Origin: Candidatus Abawacabacteria bacterium
GTDB taxonomy: Bacteria; Patescibacteriota; Gracilibacteria; RBG-16-42-10
NCBI GenBank assembly: GCA_016207805.1
Contig: JACQZO010000011.1
Location: 1 to 64,000 of the forward strand
Length of the DNA: 64,000 nt
Reading direction: 5' to 3'
A model generated the notes under the pieces. It was not told the DNA's origin and ran no database searches. It worked only from the letters and a program-made list of their open reading frames with translations. Positions 34,536 through 44,548 of the stretch are shown here, one piece after another (the first letter of the stretch is position 1; each line of letters starts with the position of its first letter). Made by a program: the position numbers and the translations under genes.

Positions 34536-35651
34536 ATGCGTATAGCGATCATTGCCGATCCAGTGGATGAGCAATATGCCGGTGTCCATATCTATGTAAA
34601 AGAGGTAATCAAATCTCTGTTAAAAAACGATACCGAGAATACCTATGTGTTCGTGCATACTAGAGAAAATAGTTTTTTTGCTAATACTGAACATTACATC
34701 ATCCCAAACTATCGCAATATTCCTGCCTATGCTAGTTTTAGGATTCTTTTTTTAGTACCGCGTTTACTAAAAACTCTCAAGCTTGATGCAGTATGGAATA
34801 TGAATCACTCGGGTCCCTTCAACTTGCCCAAATATATTCTTCGTATCAATACTATTCTCGATCTTACCCCTGTGCTCTTACCTCAAGTTCACTTATCAAT
34901 GAGTACCATTATTCACAAAATATTTTTGCCAATAATTGTGAAAAACAGTGATCTGCTACTTTGCTATTCAGATAATACGGTCAATGATTTGCTGCGTTTG
35001 TATCCTCGGGCCCAAGGTAAAACCGCAATGATTTATCTCGGTAAGGATCCGATGTTTGTGCCGACCAATGACTCCGCTGTATTACAAAAGTATGGTATTT
35101 ATGAACCATATATACTTTATCTAGGGACTATCGAGCCGCGAAAAAATGTTGCTTGCTTGGTCGAAGCATACGAATTTTTGCGCCAAAGGACGAAGCTAAA
35201 GCACAAACTAGTTATTGCTGGTAAGAAGGGATGGAAATATGAGCCTATCATAGCAAAGATTATGAACTCTCCGTTCAAAGAAGATATTTTGGTGACAGAT
35301 TATGTAAGTAGGGAAGACATGCCAGCGCTTTATACAGGAGCTGCTGTATTTGTTTTCCCTAGTATTTATGAAGGTTTTGGTTTGCCGCTTCTAGAAGCTA
35401 TGGCATGCGGAACTGCTTGTGTCAGTTCTAACGCATCAAGTTTGCCGGAAGTGGGTGGGGATGCTGTGCTCTATTTTGACCCCACTAAATCAGAGCAATT
35501 GAGTGTGGCTTTGCAAAATGTGCTCTCGAATCAAGCAATAAAAAGCGATTTACAAAAGAAAGCTTTATTGCAAGCAACATTGTTCTCTTGGGATGAGTAT
35601 GCTAAAAAAGTTATGCCTTTGTTCGCTAATTTAGCCAATGAAAAAAAATAG
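34536..35651 (+). CDS. GT4-family glycosyltransferase
   Basis: 371 residues, GT-B fold. IADPVDEQYAGVHIYVKEVI at the start, ILYLGTIEPRKNVACLVEAY, and FVFPSIYEGFGLPLLEAMACGTACVSSNASSLPEVGGDA at the donor site. Related to mannosyl/rhamnosyl transferases of O-antigen clusters. It overlaps the ABC permease gene by 14 bases, so it is in the export operon. Confidence 0.88.
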   Translation: MRIAIIADPVDEQYAGVHIYVKEVIKSLLKNDTENTYVFVHTRENSFFANTEHYIIPNYRNIPAYASFRILFLVPRLLKTLKLDAVWNMNHSGPFNLPKYILRINTILDLTPVLLPQVHLSMSTIIHKIFLPIIVKNSDLLLCYSDNTVNDLLRLYPRAQGKTAMIYLGKDPMFVPTNDSAVLQKYGIYEPYILYLGTIEPRKNVACLVEAYEFLRQRTKLKHKLVIAGKKGWKYEPIIAKIMNSPFKEDILVTDYVSREDMPALYTGAAVFVFPSIYEGFGLPLLEAMACGTACVSSNASSLPEVGGDAVLYFDPTKSEQLSVALQNVLSNQAIKSDLQKKALLQATLFSWDEYAKKVMPLFANLANEKK

Positions 35652-36399
35652 CTTTTGGCAATTATTATGGGTAATCGCGGCTAATGATTTTAAGCTGCGT
35701 TATTATGGTTCTTATTTGGGTTACTTATGGTCTTTGCTTAAACCATTGTCGCTCTTTGGAGTAATGTGGTTTGTATTTTCTACTTTTGTCCGTTGGGATA
35801 TTCCTAATTATCAGCTTTATTTGCTACTGGGTATTATGATTTGGAATTTTTTTACTGAATCTACTACTATGGGTTTAGGCTCTTTGGCAAGTAAGATTGG
35901 CATTATCAAAAAAGTATATTTCCCTCGGATTATTGTTGTCTTAGCATCCACTGTTAGTGCCTTCATCGGCTTGTTTTTTAATCTCCTGGTCTTTTTGTTG
36001 TTTGCACTTTTTGCAGGATTATCCTTCACTACTTGTGTATTTTTATTCCCGTTATTATTGATACCATTGTATATTCTTACGGTAGGTATTTCTCTCACCT
36101 TGGCTGCTCTATATATTAAATTTCGAGATATTAATCAGATTTGGGAAGTTGTTGTCCAACTCGGTTTTTGGCTTTCCCCTATAGTTTATCCTTTGCATTT
36201 TGTTCCTGAAAAATATCAATTTTTCTTATTGCTCAATCCCATTACTGGTATTATTCAATATGCTCGGCTGCTGTTGGTGGAGGGAGCTTTGCCCAGTATG
36301 GCTGGATGGGTTTATATCTATATTGCTGCTCTAGTAGTTTTTGCCGTGGGTTTATTAACATTTTCTTACTTAGAACCTCGGGCTGCTGAAGAACTATAA
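35638..36399 (+). CDS. wzm: ABC-2 polysaccharide export permease (Wzm-like)
   Basis: 253 residues, six membrane helices. LLWVIAANDFKLRYYGSYLGYLWSLLKPL is the family's N-terminal amphipathic block, and FRDINQIWEVVVQLGFWLSPIVYP precedes the last helices. Transports a finished lipid-linked glycan with the ATPase encoded next. This points to ABC-dependent export, alongside the Wzx-like flippase at 20 kb. Confidence 0.9.
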   Translation: MKKNSFWQLLWVIAANDFKLRYYGSYLGYLWSLLKPLSLFGVMWFVFSTFVRWDIPNYQLYLLLGIMIWNFFTESTTMGLGSLASKIGIIKKVYFPRIIVVLASTVSAFIGLFFNLLVFLLFALFAGLSFTTCVFLFPLLLIPLYILTVGISLTLAALYIKFRDINQIWEVVVQLGFWLSPIVYPLHFVPEKYQFFLLLNPITGIIQYARLLLVEGALPSMAGWVYIYIAALVVFAVGLLTFSYLEPRAAEEL

Positions 36400-36404
36400 A
36401 TTTT

Positions 36405-37655
36405 ATGAAAAACTTTAGAAAACTTGCTAAAAAGCAGAAAAAAAAGCTTGCGCCTCAAGAAGCTATTATTACAGTTCACAATTTAAGCAAAACTTTTATT
36501 GTGCCTGCAGAGAAACGTAATACGCTTAAAGATACTCTCTTTAATTTACACAGACGCAATCCAAAAAGAGTTTTTAAGGTCCTGGATAATGTTAGTTTTT
36601 CAGTCAAAAAGGGCGAATTTTTCGGGATTATTGGACGCAATGGTTCTGGTAAGTCGACACTTTTAAAAATATTGGCACAAATTTATAAGGCTGATTCAGG
36701 TAGTAACTTACATGTTAAAGGTAGAATCTCACCATTTTTAGAATTGGGCGTCGGTTTTACTCCTGAAATGACAGCACGAGAAAATGTTTATCTTAATGCG
36801 GCGATTTTGGGCCTTTCGAAAGCACAAATTGACGAGCGTTTTGATGCCATTATTCAGTTCGCAGAATTAGCAGAATTTGTTGATCAAAAGTTGAAATTTT
36901 TTTCTAGTGGTATGCAGGTTCGTTTAGCTTTTGCTGTAGCCATTCAGGCTGATAGCGATATTATTCTTCTAGATGAAGTCTTGGCAGTGGGAGATGCCAG
37001 CTTTCAACAAAAATGTTTTGATACCTTCCGTCAATTTCGCAAAGCAGGAAAGACAATCATTTTTGTTTCTCATGATTTAGAAGCTATTCGTCAGTTTTGC
37101 AATCGGGTGATTTATCTGAAAGATGGTAATATTGCAATGATAGGAGATCCCAACAAAGTAATCGAGCACTACCTTTATACCGATAAAGAAAGCTCTACTG
37201 AGAAAGTGGTCCAAAATAAGAAAAACAATGAATCTGTTGAGAAGAAGCTCTTGGTTGATATAGTTTCAGTAACTTTCATTGATAAATTTGGTCATGAGAA
37301 TAGTACTTTTGTGAGTGGGGACGATATCATCGTAAAAGTGGGTATTCAGTCAGAAATAGAGGTGAAAGACCCCAATTTTGGCTTCATTATTTATGACGAC
37401 AAAGACAATTATCTTTTTGGATCTAATACTGAGATAAAAAACACTCACTTGCCTAATCTTAAACCTGGCTATAATGAGGTTATTATTTGCTTAGCAAAAA
37501 TTACCCTCCTTAAAGGCAAGTTCTTTCTTACTATGGCGATAGGGGATATGAAATATACTGTTACCCATGTATGGAAAGATAAAGCTTATTGTTTCTATGT
37601 AAATCCTGCTTCTAGAGTTTTGGGCATTTTTGATATGCCCTATAATTATAACTAA
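36405..37655 (+). CDS. wzt: Polysaccharide ABC transporter ATPase with Wzt C-terminal domain
   Basis: 416 residues. Nucleotide-binding domain about 20-250: Walker A GRNGSGKST (about 78), signature FSSGMQVRLAFA, Walker B IILLDEVLAVGD (about 190) and switch His in FVSHD. Residues about 275-415 form a beta-sandwich Wzt_C domain, which in known systems recognises the terminal modified sugar of the glycan. The methyltransferase genes just downstream could supply that end modification. Confidence 0.93.
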   Translation: MKNFRKLAKKQKKKLAPQEAIITVHNLSKTFIVPAEKRNTLKDTLFNLHRRNPKRVFKVLDNVSFSVKKGEFFGIIGRNGSGKSTLLKILAQIYKADSGSNLHVKGRISPFLELGVGFTPEMTARENVYLNAAILGLSKAQIDERFDAIIQFAELAEFVDQKLKFFSSGMQVRLAFAVAIQADSDIILLDEVLAVGDASFQQKCFDTFRQFRKAGKTIIFVSHDLEAIRQFCNRVIYLKDGNIAMIGDPNKVIEHYLYTDKESSTEKVVQNKKNNESVEKKLLVDIVSVTFIDKFGHENSTFVSGDDIIVKVGIQSEIEVKDPNFGFIIYDDKDNYLFGSNTEIKNTHLPNLKPGYNEVIICLAKITLLKGKFFLTMAIGDMKYTVTHVWKDKAYCFYVNPASRVLGIFDMPYNYN

Positions 37656-37660
37656 AGTTT

Positions 37661-38419
37661 ATGGAGCAATATTCTACTAGTCAAAAATACAACTTCCATC
37701 TTTATTGGGATGATGATGATTCTTTTGTGGGAAGTTCAGTGGCTCGAGATGATTATGAGCCTTATGAAAGTGAGCTTTTTTTGGCATTTACGGCAGCGAA
37801 TAGTGTAGTAATCGATGTCGGCGCTAATATTGGTTATTATGCCCTGCTGGCTGCACAAAAAATCATGCCCCAGATGGGTTTCGTATACGCTTTTGAACCA
37901 GAAAAAAGAAATTATGAGCTGTTACAAAAAAATATTGGCGCAAACAATATTGCAACGGTTGAACCACTAAAAATAGCCATAGCTGAGGACGATGGTTTGA
38001 AAGAGCTATTTTTGTCTAATCATAACAAAGGTGATCATCAATTGTATTTCTCGCCAGATAGAGAAATACAAACTGTAGAGTGTCTTCGTTTGGATACATT
38101 TATCCGTATGAAATCTTTGCAGCCAACTATTATCAAAATTGATGCTCAGGGATACGATTATTTTGTACTAAAAAGTGGTCAATCTTTTATTGATAATGCT
38201 ACCAATCTGGTTGTCTTTACTGAATTTTGGGATCATGGCAACCGTCATGCTGGCGTAGATTCACGAGAATATTTTGATTATCTTAATAGGACATTCAAGC
38301 AAGTGCTTTACATTGATGAGCTAAAAAGAGATATTTATCCTGTTGATTTTGATTTTTTAGGTCCTGTGTTTGCTATGCATGATAATCATGGCCATGGTAA
38401 CTTCCTTTGTATAAGGTGA
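37661..38419 (+). CDS. FkbM-family methyltransferase
   Basis: 252 residues, SAM-dependent: VVIDVGANIGYYALLAAQ, VYAFEPEKRNYELLQKNI, and TIIKIDAQGYDYFVLKSG. FkbM enzymes O-methylate sugars in natural products and surface glycans. Six bases from wzt, which fits a chain-terminating methylation read by the Wzt_C domain (inference). Confidence 0.87.
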   Translation: MEQYSTSQKYNFHLYWDDDDSFVGSSVARDDYEPYESELFLAFTAANSVVIDVGANIGYYALLAAQKIMPQMGFVYAFEPEKRNYELLQKNIGANNIATVEPLKIAIAEDDGLKELFLSNHNKGDHQLYFSPDREIQTVECLRLDTFIRMKSLQPTIIKIDAQGYDYFVLKSGQSFIDNATNLVVFTEFWDHGNRHAGVDSREYFDYLNRTFKQVLYIDELKRDIYPVDFDFLGPVFAMHDNHGHGNFLCIR

Positions 38420-38450
38420 TAGTTTATCATTAATTTATAGTGATTGCGGG

Positions 38451-38479
38451 TTGATTTTTACACTCGCGCCATTAATAAT
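38451..38479 (+). promoter_or_regulatory. Possible internal promoter before the GDP-sugar genes
   Basis: TTGATT (38451-38456), 17-base spacer, AATAAT (38474-38479), in the 82-base gap before the epimerase gene. Confidence 0.35.
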
Positions 38480-38501
38480 GCTCTTGCTTTCCGGCTAAAT
38501 T

Positions 38502-39428
38502 ATGAAGGTTTTGGTTACTGGTGCCACCGGCTTTGTGGGAACGTACTTGGTTGATTTTCTCAAAAAAAATGGCCATCAAGTTTGGGGAATCGGAAGGCGC
38601 TCAACAAATCAAGTCGGAGTTTATTTAGGAGATATAACTGATAAGGATTTTGTTTCTCAGACTATCAGAACTATAAAGCCGGAATTAGTATTTCATTTGG
38701 CTGGTTATAGTTTGGTAAAGACAAGCTTTCAAGAGCCAGAACTAGTGCGTAAAATAAATGTAGAAGGCACAATAAATTTGCTGGATGTTTTGCAAGAGAC
38801 GGTTCCTCTAGCACGCTTTTTGTATGTGTCTTCAGCAGTCGTATATGGAGCTCCTTCCAAGACGCCAATTACTGAGCTGCAAGAGACGCGACCCAGCTCT
38901 CCCTATGCCCAATCTCGAGTAGATACAGAGAAAGCATTGCTCAATTATCAGGTGCCTTGGATGATTGCTCGTAGTTTCAATCACACGGGTCCTGGGCAAA
39001 CTAACGAATATGTTTTATCAGACTGGTGTCGTCAAGCAGCTGCGATTGAATTGGGAATGCAACCGCCGATGATAAGGGTGGGGAATGTTGAGTCAGTTCG
39101 GGACTTTTTAGATGTAAGAGACATTGTGAAAATCTATTATGAACTTCTTTTGAAAGGAGAAATGTATCAAACATATAATGTAGGTAGTGGTACTGGTTAT
39201 AGGCTAGGTGATTTGCTCAACAGGATACTTTCATTTATAAATGTGCCTGTTGCTGTAGTAATTGATAATGATAAAGTGCGATTACAAGATACTACCTTAT
39301 TAGTTGCGGATATTAGTAAAACATCTAATATCTTAAAGCTTTATAGTTCTGAATATTCTATCGAGCAGACATTGAAAGATATTTTAGAATATTGGCGCAG
39401 AAGTTTAAGAATTAATCCTACTTCCTAA
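38502..39428 (+). CDS. rmd: GDP-4-keto-6-deoxy-D-mannose reductase-like SDR
   Basis: 308 residues, extended SDR. Rossmann [32 protein letters not shown], and the Rmd-type block [20 protein letters not shown] with [15 protein letters not shown]. It should reduce the Gmd product to GDP-D-rhamnose. Oddity: the catalytic YxxxK is YAQSR (Tyr135, Arg139; codon CGA). Gmd, which makes its substrate, is the next gene. Could be a relative acting on another nucleotide sugar. Confidence 0.78.
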   Translation: MKVLVTGATGFVGTYLVDFLKKNGHQVWGIGRRSTNQVGVYLGDITDKDFVSQTIRTIKPELVFHLAGYSLVKTSFQEPELVRKINVEGTINLLDVLQETVPLARFLYVSSAVVYGAPSKTPITELQETRPSSPYAQSRVDTEKALLNYQVPWMIARSFNHTGPGQTNEYVLSDWCRQAAAIELGMQPPMIRVGNVESVRDFLDVRDIVKIYYELLLKGEMYQTYNVGSGTGYRLGDLLNRILSFINVPVAVVIDNDKVRLQDTTLLVADISKTSNILKLYSSEYSIEQTLKDILEYWRRSLRINPTS

Positions 39429-39430
39429 GT

Positions 39431-40468
39431 ATGAAAAAGGCACTTATTACAGGCATAACTGGTCAAGATGGCTCTTATTTGGCTGAATTGCTTTTACAAA
39501 AAGGTTATGAAGTTCATGGGATTATTCGTAGAGCTAGTACTTTTAATACCAGTCGAATTGATCATTTATATTGTAATCCTCAGATATATGGTGTGAACTT
39601 ATTTCTACATTATGGAGATCTGGGTGATAGTAGTAATCTCTCCCGTCTTCTCGATAAATTACAACCTAATGAAATTTATCATTTAGGAGCCCAAAGTCAT
39701 GTGCGTATTAGTTTTGATATTCCTGAGTATACAGGAGATGTTGTCGGTTTAGGTACATTGCGTATCTTGGATGCCATGCGTGAAACTGGTGTGCAAGCTA
39801 AATTTTATCAGGCTTCATCTTCAGAAATGTATGGCAAGGTACAAGAAATTCCCCAAACTGAGACCACGCCCTTTTATCCCCGATCTCCTTATGCCTGTGC
39901 TAAGCTTTACGCATATTGGATTACTAAGAATTACCGAGAAAGTTATAACATGTTTGCTTGTAATGGCATTTTGTTTAATCATGAATCTGAAAGAAGAGGT
40001 GAAACTTTTGTTACCCGGAAAATTACTAGAGGATTAGCGCGAATCAAGATGGGTCTCGATCAAACACTGCATTTGGGTAATCTCAATAGTATTCGAGATT
40101 GGGGCCATTCACAGGACTATGTAGAGGCGATGTGGTTAATGTTACAACAACCCAAAGCTGATGATTATGTTATTGCTACTGGTGAAACACATACGGTTAA
40201 AGAATTTGTCGAAGAAAGTGCTCAACTCATGGGTATGAGCTTAGTTTGGCAGGGCGAAGGTGTGGAAGAAAAGGGAATTGATAGTGTCACGGGAAAAGTA
40301 ATTATTGAAATCGATCCTAAGTATTTTCGCCCAGCTGAAGTTGATCTCTTGGTTGGAGATTACACCAAAGCAAAAAATGAACTGGGGTGGAAACCTAAGA
40401 TTGGTTTTAAAGAATTAGTTAGTTTGATGAGTCGACATGATTTAGAGTTATTAGGGTATAATTTATGA
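39431..40468 (+). CDS. gmd: GDP-mannose 4,6-dehydratase
   Basis: 345 residues: [51 protein letters not shown], the catalytic Tyr154-Lys158 in [10 protein letters not shown], and [18 protein letters not shown]. This is the full GMD signature. It makes GDP-4-keto-6-deoxy-D-mannose, used by both the Rmd-like enzyme upstream and the GDP-fucose synthase at 44.5 kb. It overlaps the next gene by 4 bases. Confidence 0.96.
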   Translation: MKKALITGITGQDGSYLAELLLQKGYEVHGIIRRASTFNTSRIDHLYCNPQIYGVNLFLHYGDLGDSSNLSRLLDKLQPNEIYHLGAQSHVRISFDIPEYTGDVVGLGTLRILDAMRETGVQAKFYQASSSEMYGKVQEIPQTETTPFYPRSPYACAKLYAYWITKNYRESYNMFACNGILFNHESERRGETFVTRKITRGLARIKMGLDQTLHLGNLNSIRDWGHSQDYVEAMWLMLQQPKADDYVIATGETHTVKEFVEESAQLMGMSLVWQGEGVEEKGIDSVTGKVIIEIDPKYFRPAEVDLLVGDYTKAKNELGWKPKIGFKELVSLMSRHDLELLGYNL

Positions 40469-41346
40469 TTTCAACGTACCGAAGACTCAAAGCATTTTTA
40501 GGCAAGTGTCGTACTTTTTTAGTACGTAGATCTGTGAATCAAGAAAATAGATTTAGAAGTATTGAAAATTTTCATTTATTTGTCAGTGAGGTAGTAAATT
40601 CAACTATCGAACAAATGGAAGAAGCTAATAACCGTTTACTTACTTTGGAAAAAAGTGTGAGTGAGCTCAAACAATTTAGTCACTTTTCTGAAGAGAAGCT
40701 GTTGTTACAAAACACCCTGGAACAATATCCTGCCATTAATTATTTCGAATTTGAAAATACTTTCCGTGGTGATGAGGCGTTGATCAAGGCTCGGCAATCA
40801 GTTTATTTGCAGTATTTCAAAGATCGTCATGCAGTTTTAGATATTGGCTGTGGTCGCGGTGAATTCTTAGAGTTGATGCGAGAAAATAGCATTGAAGCAC
40901 AGGGGATAGATTTGGATAAAGATATGTGTGATTACTGTCAAAAGAAAGGTCTCAAAGTAAGTTGTGAGGATTTGTTTGTGTTTTTATTACGAAGTCCAGA
41001 CAATTCTTTTGATGGGATTTTTTCTGCACAGGTGATTGAACATCTGGATTTTGAGCAATTACAAAGATTGATGTATTTACTACAAAAAAAATTGATGGTA
41101 GGAGCAAAGGCGGTGTTAGAAACAGTAAATCCACTTTGTCCAGTTGCGCATCAACATTTTTATATGGATTTGACACATATTAAGCCGCTCTTTCCTGATG
41201 TTGTTGCTTTTTTAGCTCAGTCCTTCTTTCTAAAAAAGCATGCTTTATTATTTCGCACACCAGTGATTCCCGATCTGCCGGAAGTCCAAAACGATATTTC
41301 TCAAGCACACCTTTATGGTGATTATGCTTTAGTTCTTGAGAAATAG
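40465..41346 (+). CDS. Class I SAM methyltransferase of the glycan locus
   Basis: 293 residues. An N-terminal helical, coiled-coil-prone segment (about 30-80) precedes a methyltransferase domain with [28 protein letters not shown] and [13 protein letters not shown]. The layout (coiled coil plus methyltransferase) recalls WbdD-like chain-length terminators, but there is no kinase domain. Substrate unknown. Overlaps gmd by 4 bases. Confidence 0.8.
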   Translation: MISTYRRLKAFLGKCRTFLVRRSVNQENRFRSIENFHLFVSEVVNSTIEQMEEANNRLLTLEKSVSELKQFSHFSEEKLLLQNTLEQYPAINYFEFENTFRGDEALIKARQSVYLQYFKDRHAVLDIGCGRGEFLELMRENSIEAQGIDLDKDMCDYCQKKGLKVSCEDLFVFLLRSPDNSFDGIFSAQVIEHLDFEQLQRLMYLLQKKLMVGAKAVLETVNPLCPVAHQHFYMDLTHIKPLFPDVVAFLAQSFFLKKHALLFRTPVIPDLPEVQNDISQAHLYGDYALVLEK

Positions 41347-41348
41347 CT

Positions 41349-43403
41349 ATGCGCATAGGAATCAACCTTACACATCTCAATCCGGGGGTGAATGGTGGGA
41401 TAGAACATTGTATTCGAGCATGGCTTCATTATTTTCCTATCATTGCTTCACAACATACTTATGTTGTTTTTGCCCATAGAAAGGTATTGGATACTTTGGA
41501 TGCTATTGAGAAGTATGAAATTGTAGAAGTTCCTTATTGGTTAGAAAACTTACCGGCTGTTACCGCTTCTTTGGGAAAGCTCATTCCAGAAAGAGGAATA
41601 GATGTGTGGTGGAGTCCTTTGATGATTTTGGACCCGCTAAATTTGTCTATACCTAGTGCTTTTGTCCTAGCAGATTTACAGCATGAATATTATCCAAATT
41701 TCTTTTCTCCTGAAGAGCTTAGCTGGCGTAGAAAACAAATTGCGTTTTCCGCAGAGCATGCTGATTTAGTGATTACCATCTCAGAAGATGCAAAGAAAGA
41801 TATTGTTAATTTTCTCAAAATTCCAGCTGACAAAGTAAGTGTTGCTTATCTCGATAGCGAGCCTTGGTTCAAAGAAGATCTGATAAAAGCAAAAAAATCT
41901 CTTGTTCGGGAAAAATATCACTTGCCTCCAAGATTCTTGTTTTATCCGGCAAATACCTGGCCTCATAAAAATCATATCAACTTGCTAAAGGCATTTAATT
42001 TATTAAAAAAAGTTTATTCTGATCTTTCATTGGTTTTCACCGGAGCTGCTAGTAATGCTCATGCCGATATTCAATCTTTTATAGATTCACATGGGCTGTC
42101 GGAAAAGGTTCATTATTTAGGACATATAGCTCGAGAGGATATGCCCTATATTTATAGTAATGCAGAAATGCTCGTTTTCCCCTCATTGTTTGAAGGTTTT
42201 GGTATTCCTCTCGTTGAAGCAATGCGTTCAGGTTGTCCTATAGTTGCTTCTTCAGTCACTAGTGTTCCCGAAATAGCAAAAGATGCTGCTTTGTATGTAG
42301 ACCCGAAGAATCCCCTAGACATAGCAGAAAAGATCAGTCGTTTATTGGATAATGCTTCATTAAAACATGCTTTGTTGAGTAATGCGGCTGTGCAAGTTAA
42401 GAATTTTTCTTACGAGCAGTCTGCCAAAACGATAATTCAGAATTTGGAAAAAATTGCTACCGTTCACTGGCATGGGAAAGAAAATGCCACTTTAACAAGC
42501 ACAGCAGAGATGCCTTTGGTTTCAATTATTACACCATCATATAATCAAGGAGAATTTATTGAAGAAACAATAAAAAGTGTGATGGAACAGACCTATAAAA
42601 ATATCGAGTATATTATTGTGGATGGTGGTTCAAAAGACAATACGGTAGAGATAATTACTAAAATGGTTGCCCAATATCCTAATCGTATTCAATGGATATC
42701 AGAAAAGGACAAGGGACAATCTGATGCAATCAATAAAGGTTTGCGGAGAGCTCGCGGGGATATTGTCGCTTGGCTGAATTCAGATGATATCTATGACCTT
42801 GCTACAGTTGAGAAGGTTGTTAGTTTTTTTAAGAGTAACAAGGCTATATCCTTCGTTCATGGTCAAGGACTTCATATTGCCAAAGATGGCACTTTTTTAG
42901 AGCTCTATCCTTCAAAACCATGTGATTACAATACTCTCCATTATAGTTGCCCAATATGTCAACCCACTAGTTTTTGGCGGAGAGACATTTTGCTTACCGT
43001 TGGTTATTTGAACCCAACTCTGCATTTTGCCATGGACTATGAGTATTGGATTAGGATTAGTAAGCAATTTAAGATGGGTTTTATTCCTGATCATCTGGCC
43101 AGCACCCGTATATACGAGGCTACAAAAACTTCGAATCAACGTCACAAAGTGCATAGAGAAATATTGGAAGTGGTGAAAAGTAATTATTGTAGTGTTCATG
43201 CCAATTGGATCTATGCTTATGCACACACATATCCCGCTATTGCCAATAATGATCGAAAAAGCTTTTTGAAGAATCTTATTTTTGTGCATGCCCTAATCTG
43301 GTATTCTTCCATTAATTTTTTACGCTATAATCATTCAATCCCTTTAAGCAGTGTGAAGCTGTTTCTGGGGTGGTTGTGGGCAGCATTTACTAAGCGAAAG
43401 TAA
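41349..43403 (+). CDS. Two-domain glycosyltransferase, GT4 fused to GT2
   Basis: 684 residues. Residues 1-375: GT4 GT-B fold (TWPHKNHINLLKAF; FPSLFEGFGIPLVEAMRSGCPIVASSVTSVPEIA). Residues about 388-684: GT2 GT-A fold (PLVSIITPSYNQGEFIEETI; IIVDGGSKDNTVEII; NSDDIYD; ISEKDKGQSDAINKGL). One polypeptide thus carries two transferases, probably adding two successive sugars. One-base overlap (TAATG) with the next gene. Confidence 0.9.
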   Translation: MRIGINLTHLNPGVNGGIEHCIRAWLHYFPIIASQHTYVVFAHRKVLDTLDAIEKYEIVEVPYWLENLPAVTASLGKLIPERGIDVWWSPLMILDPLNLSIPSAFVLADLQHEYYPNFFSPEELSWRRKQIAFSAEHADLVITISEDAKKDIVNFLKIPADKVSVAYLDSEPWFKEDLIKAKKSLVREKYHLPPRFLFYPANTWPHKNHINLLKAFNLLKKVYSDLSLVFTGAASNAHADIQSFIDSHGLSEKVHYLGHIAREDMPYIYSNAEMLVFPSLFEGFGIPLVEAMRSGCPIVASSVTSVPEIAKDAALYVDPKNPLDIAEKISRLLDNASLKHALLSNAAVQVKNFSYEQSAKTIIQNLEKIATVHWHGKENATLTSTAEMPLVSIITPSYNQGEFIEETIKSVMEQTYKNIEYIIVDGGSKDNTVEIITKMVAQYPNRIQWISEKDKGQSDAINKGLRRARGDIVAWLNSDDIYDLATVEKVVSFFKSNKAISFVHGQGLHIAKDGTFLELYPSKPCDYNTLHYSCPICQPTSFWRRDILLTVGYLNPTLHFAMDYEYWIRISKQFKMGFIPDHLASTRIYEATKTSNQRHKVHREILEVVKSNYCSVHANWIYAYAHTYPAIANNDRKSFLKNLIFVHALIWYSSINFLRYNHSIPLSSVKLFLGWLWAAFTKRK

Positions 43404-44548
43404 TGAAAATAGGTATTGATGTAAGTTTGGTACCGGGGAGTCGAGCGGGAGTAGGGACCTATGCTTATAATTTAGTGAAGTACCTTTCTCGTTTTCAATC
43501 CCCACATGAATACACCTTATTTCCCTTTTTTTATCATATCTATCATCCAGATTTCAAAATGACTGCGATTCCATTAGAACATAGGGAACAATTTCATTAT
43601 AAATTTCAGCATTTACCAAAAGAATGGATAGATTATTTGTGGAATAATCCTCATATTGATCGAAAACCTCTTTTAGGTAATCTCGATCTCCTTCATTCTA
43701 CCACCTTTTGTGTTCCATTAGATTTTACTGGCAAATTAGTGGTAACTATTTATGATGTGAGTTTCTACACTCATCCACAATATCATCAACAAGCTAATAT
43801 CGATCATTGTTTAAAAGGTACTCTCGATGCGGTCGAGAAAGCGGATGTAATCATTGCGATATCGGAGCACACAAAAGTTGACTTAATGCGCTATTTCCAG
43901 TGTCCAGAAGAGCGGATCGTAGTGACGCCATTAGGATATGATAGAGATTTTTATTATCCCATCACTTCACCTAATGCAATTCAAATAGTACTTGAGCGAT
44001 TGCAGATAAAATCCCCTTATATTTTTGCTTTAGGCACGGTGGAACCCCGAAAAAATATGGATGGTCTGATTATGGCTTATGACGCATTGCCGAGAGCTTT
44101 AAAAGACAAGTACAATTTAATTATTGGTGGAGGAAAGGGGTGGCTAGATAATAAAGTTTTTTCTCTTATTCAAGAAAGAAATTTGCAAGATAAAGTAAAG
44201 TTTCTAGGTTATGTTGAAGAAGATGATCTGCGGTATCTCTATAGTGGAGCCGCTTGCTTTGTATTTCCTAGTCACTATGAAGGTTTTGGCTTGCCACTTT
44301 TGCAGGCAATGGCCTGTTGCTGTCCTTGTATTACCGCTAATAATTCTTCTCTGTTGGAAGTTGCTGGGGATGCAGCATTGCTAGTTGATGCTGCTAATAT
44401 CCCAAGTATTACTAATGCAATTCAGCAACTTTTAACCGACACCCACTTGGCTTCACAATTAAAGCAAAAAGGTTTAGCGCAAGCTCAGAAGTTTTCTTGG
44501 GAAGATTGTGCCCAGAAAACCTTGGATATTTATAATTCATTAAGCTAG
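43403..44548 (+). CDS. GT4-family glycosyltransferase
   Basis: 381 residues, GT-B fold: GIDVSLVPGSRAGVGTYAYNLVKYL, FALGTVEPRKNMDGLIMAYDALP, FVFPSHYEGFGLPLLQAMACCCPCITANNSSLLEVAGDAALLV. Mannosyltransferase-like. Last gene of the plus-strand run that starts at 28.2 kb. It overlaps the convergent GDP-fucose synthase gene by 9 bases at the 3' ends. Confidence 0.88.
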   Translation: MKIGIDVSLVPGSRAGVGTYAYNLVKYLSRFQSPHEYTLFPFFYHIYHPDFKMTAIPLEHREQFHYKFQHLPKEWIDYLWNNPHIDRKPLLGNLDLLHSTTFCVPLDFTGKLVVTIYDVSFYTHPQYHQQANIDHCLKGTLDAVEKADVIIAISEHTKVDLMRYFQCPEERIVVTPLGYDRDFYYPITSPNAIQIVLERLQIKSPYIFALGTVEPRKNMDGLIMAYDALPRALKDKYNLIIGGGKGWLDNKVFSLIQERNLQDKVKFLGYVEEDDLRYLYSGAACFVFPSHYEGFGLPLLQAMACCCPCITANNSSLLEVAGDAALLVDAANIPSITNAIQQLLTDTHLASQLKQKGLAQAQKFSWEDCAQKTLDIYNSLS

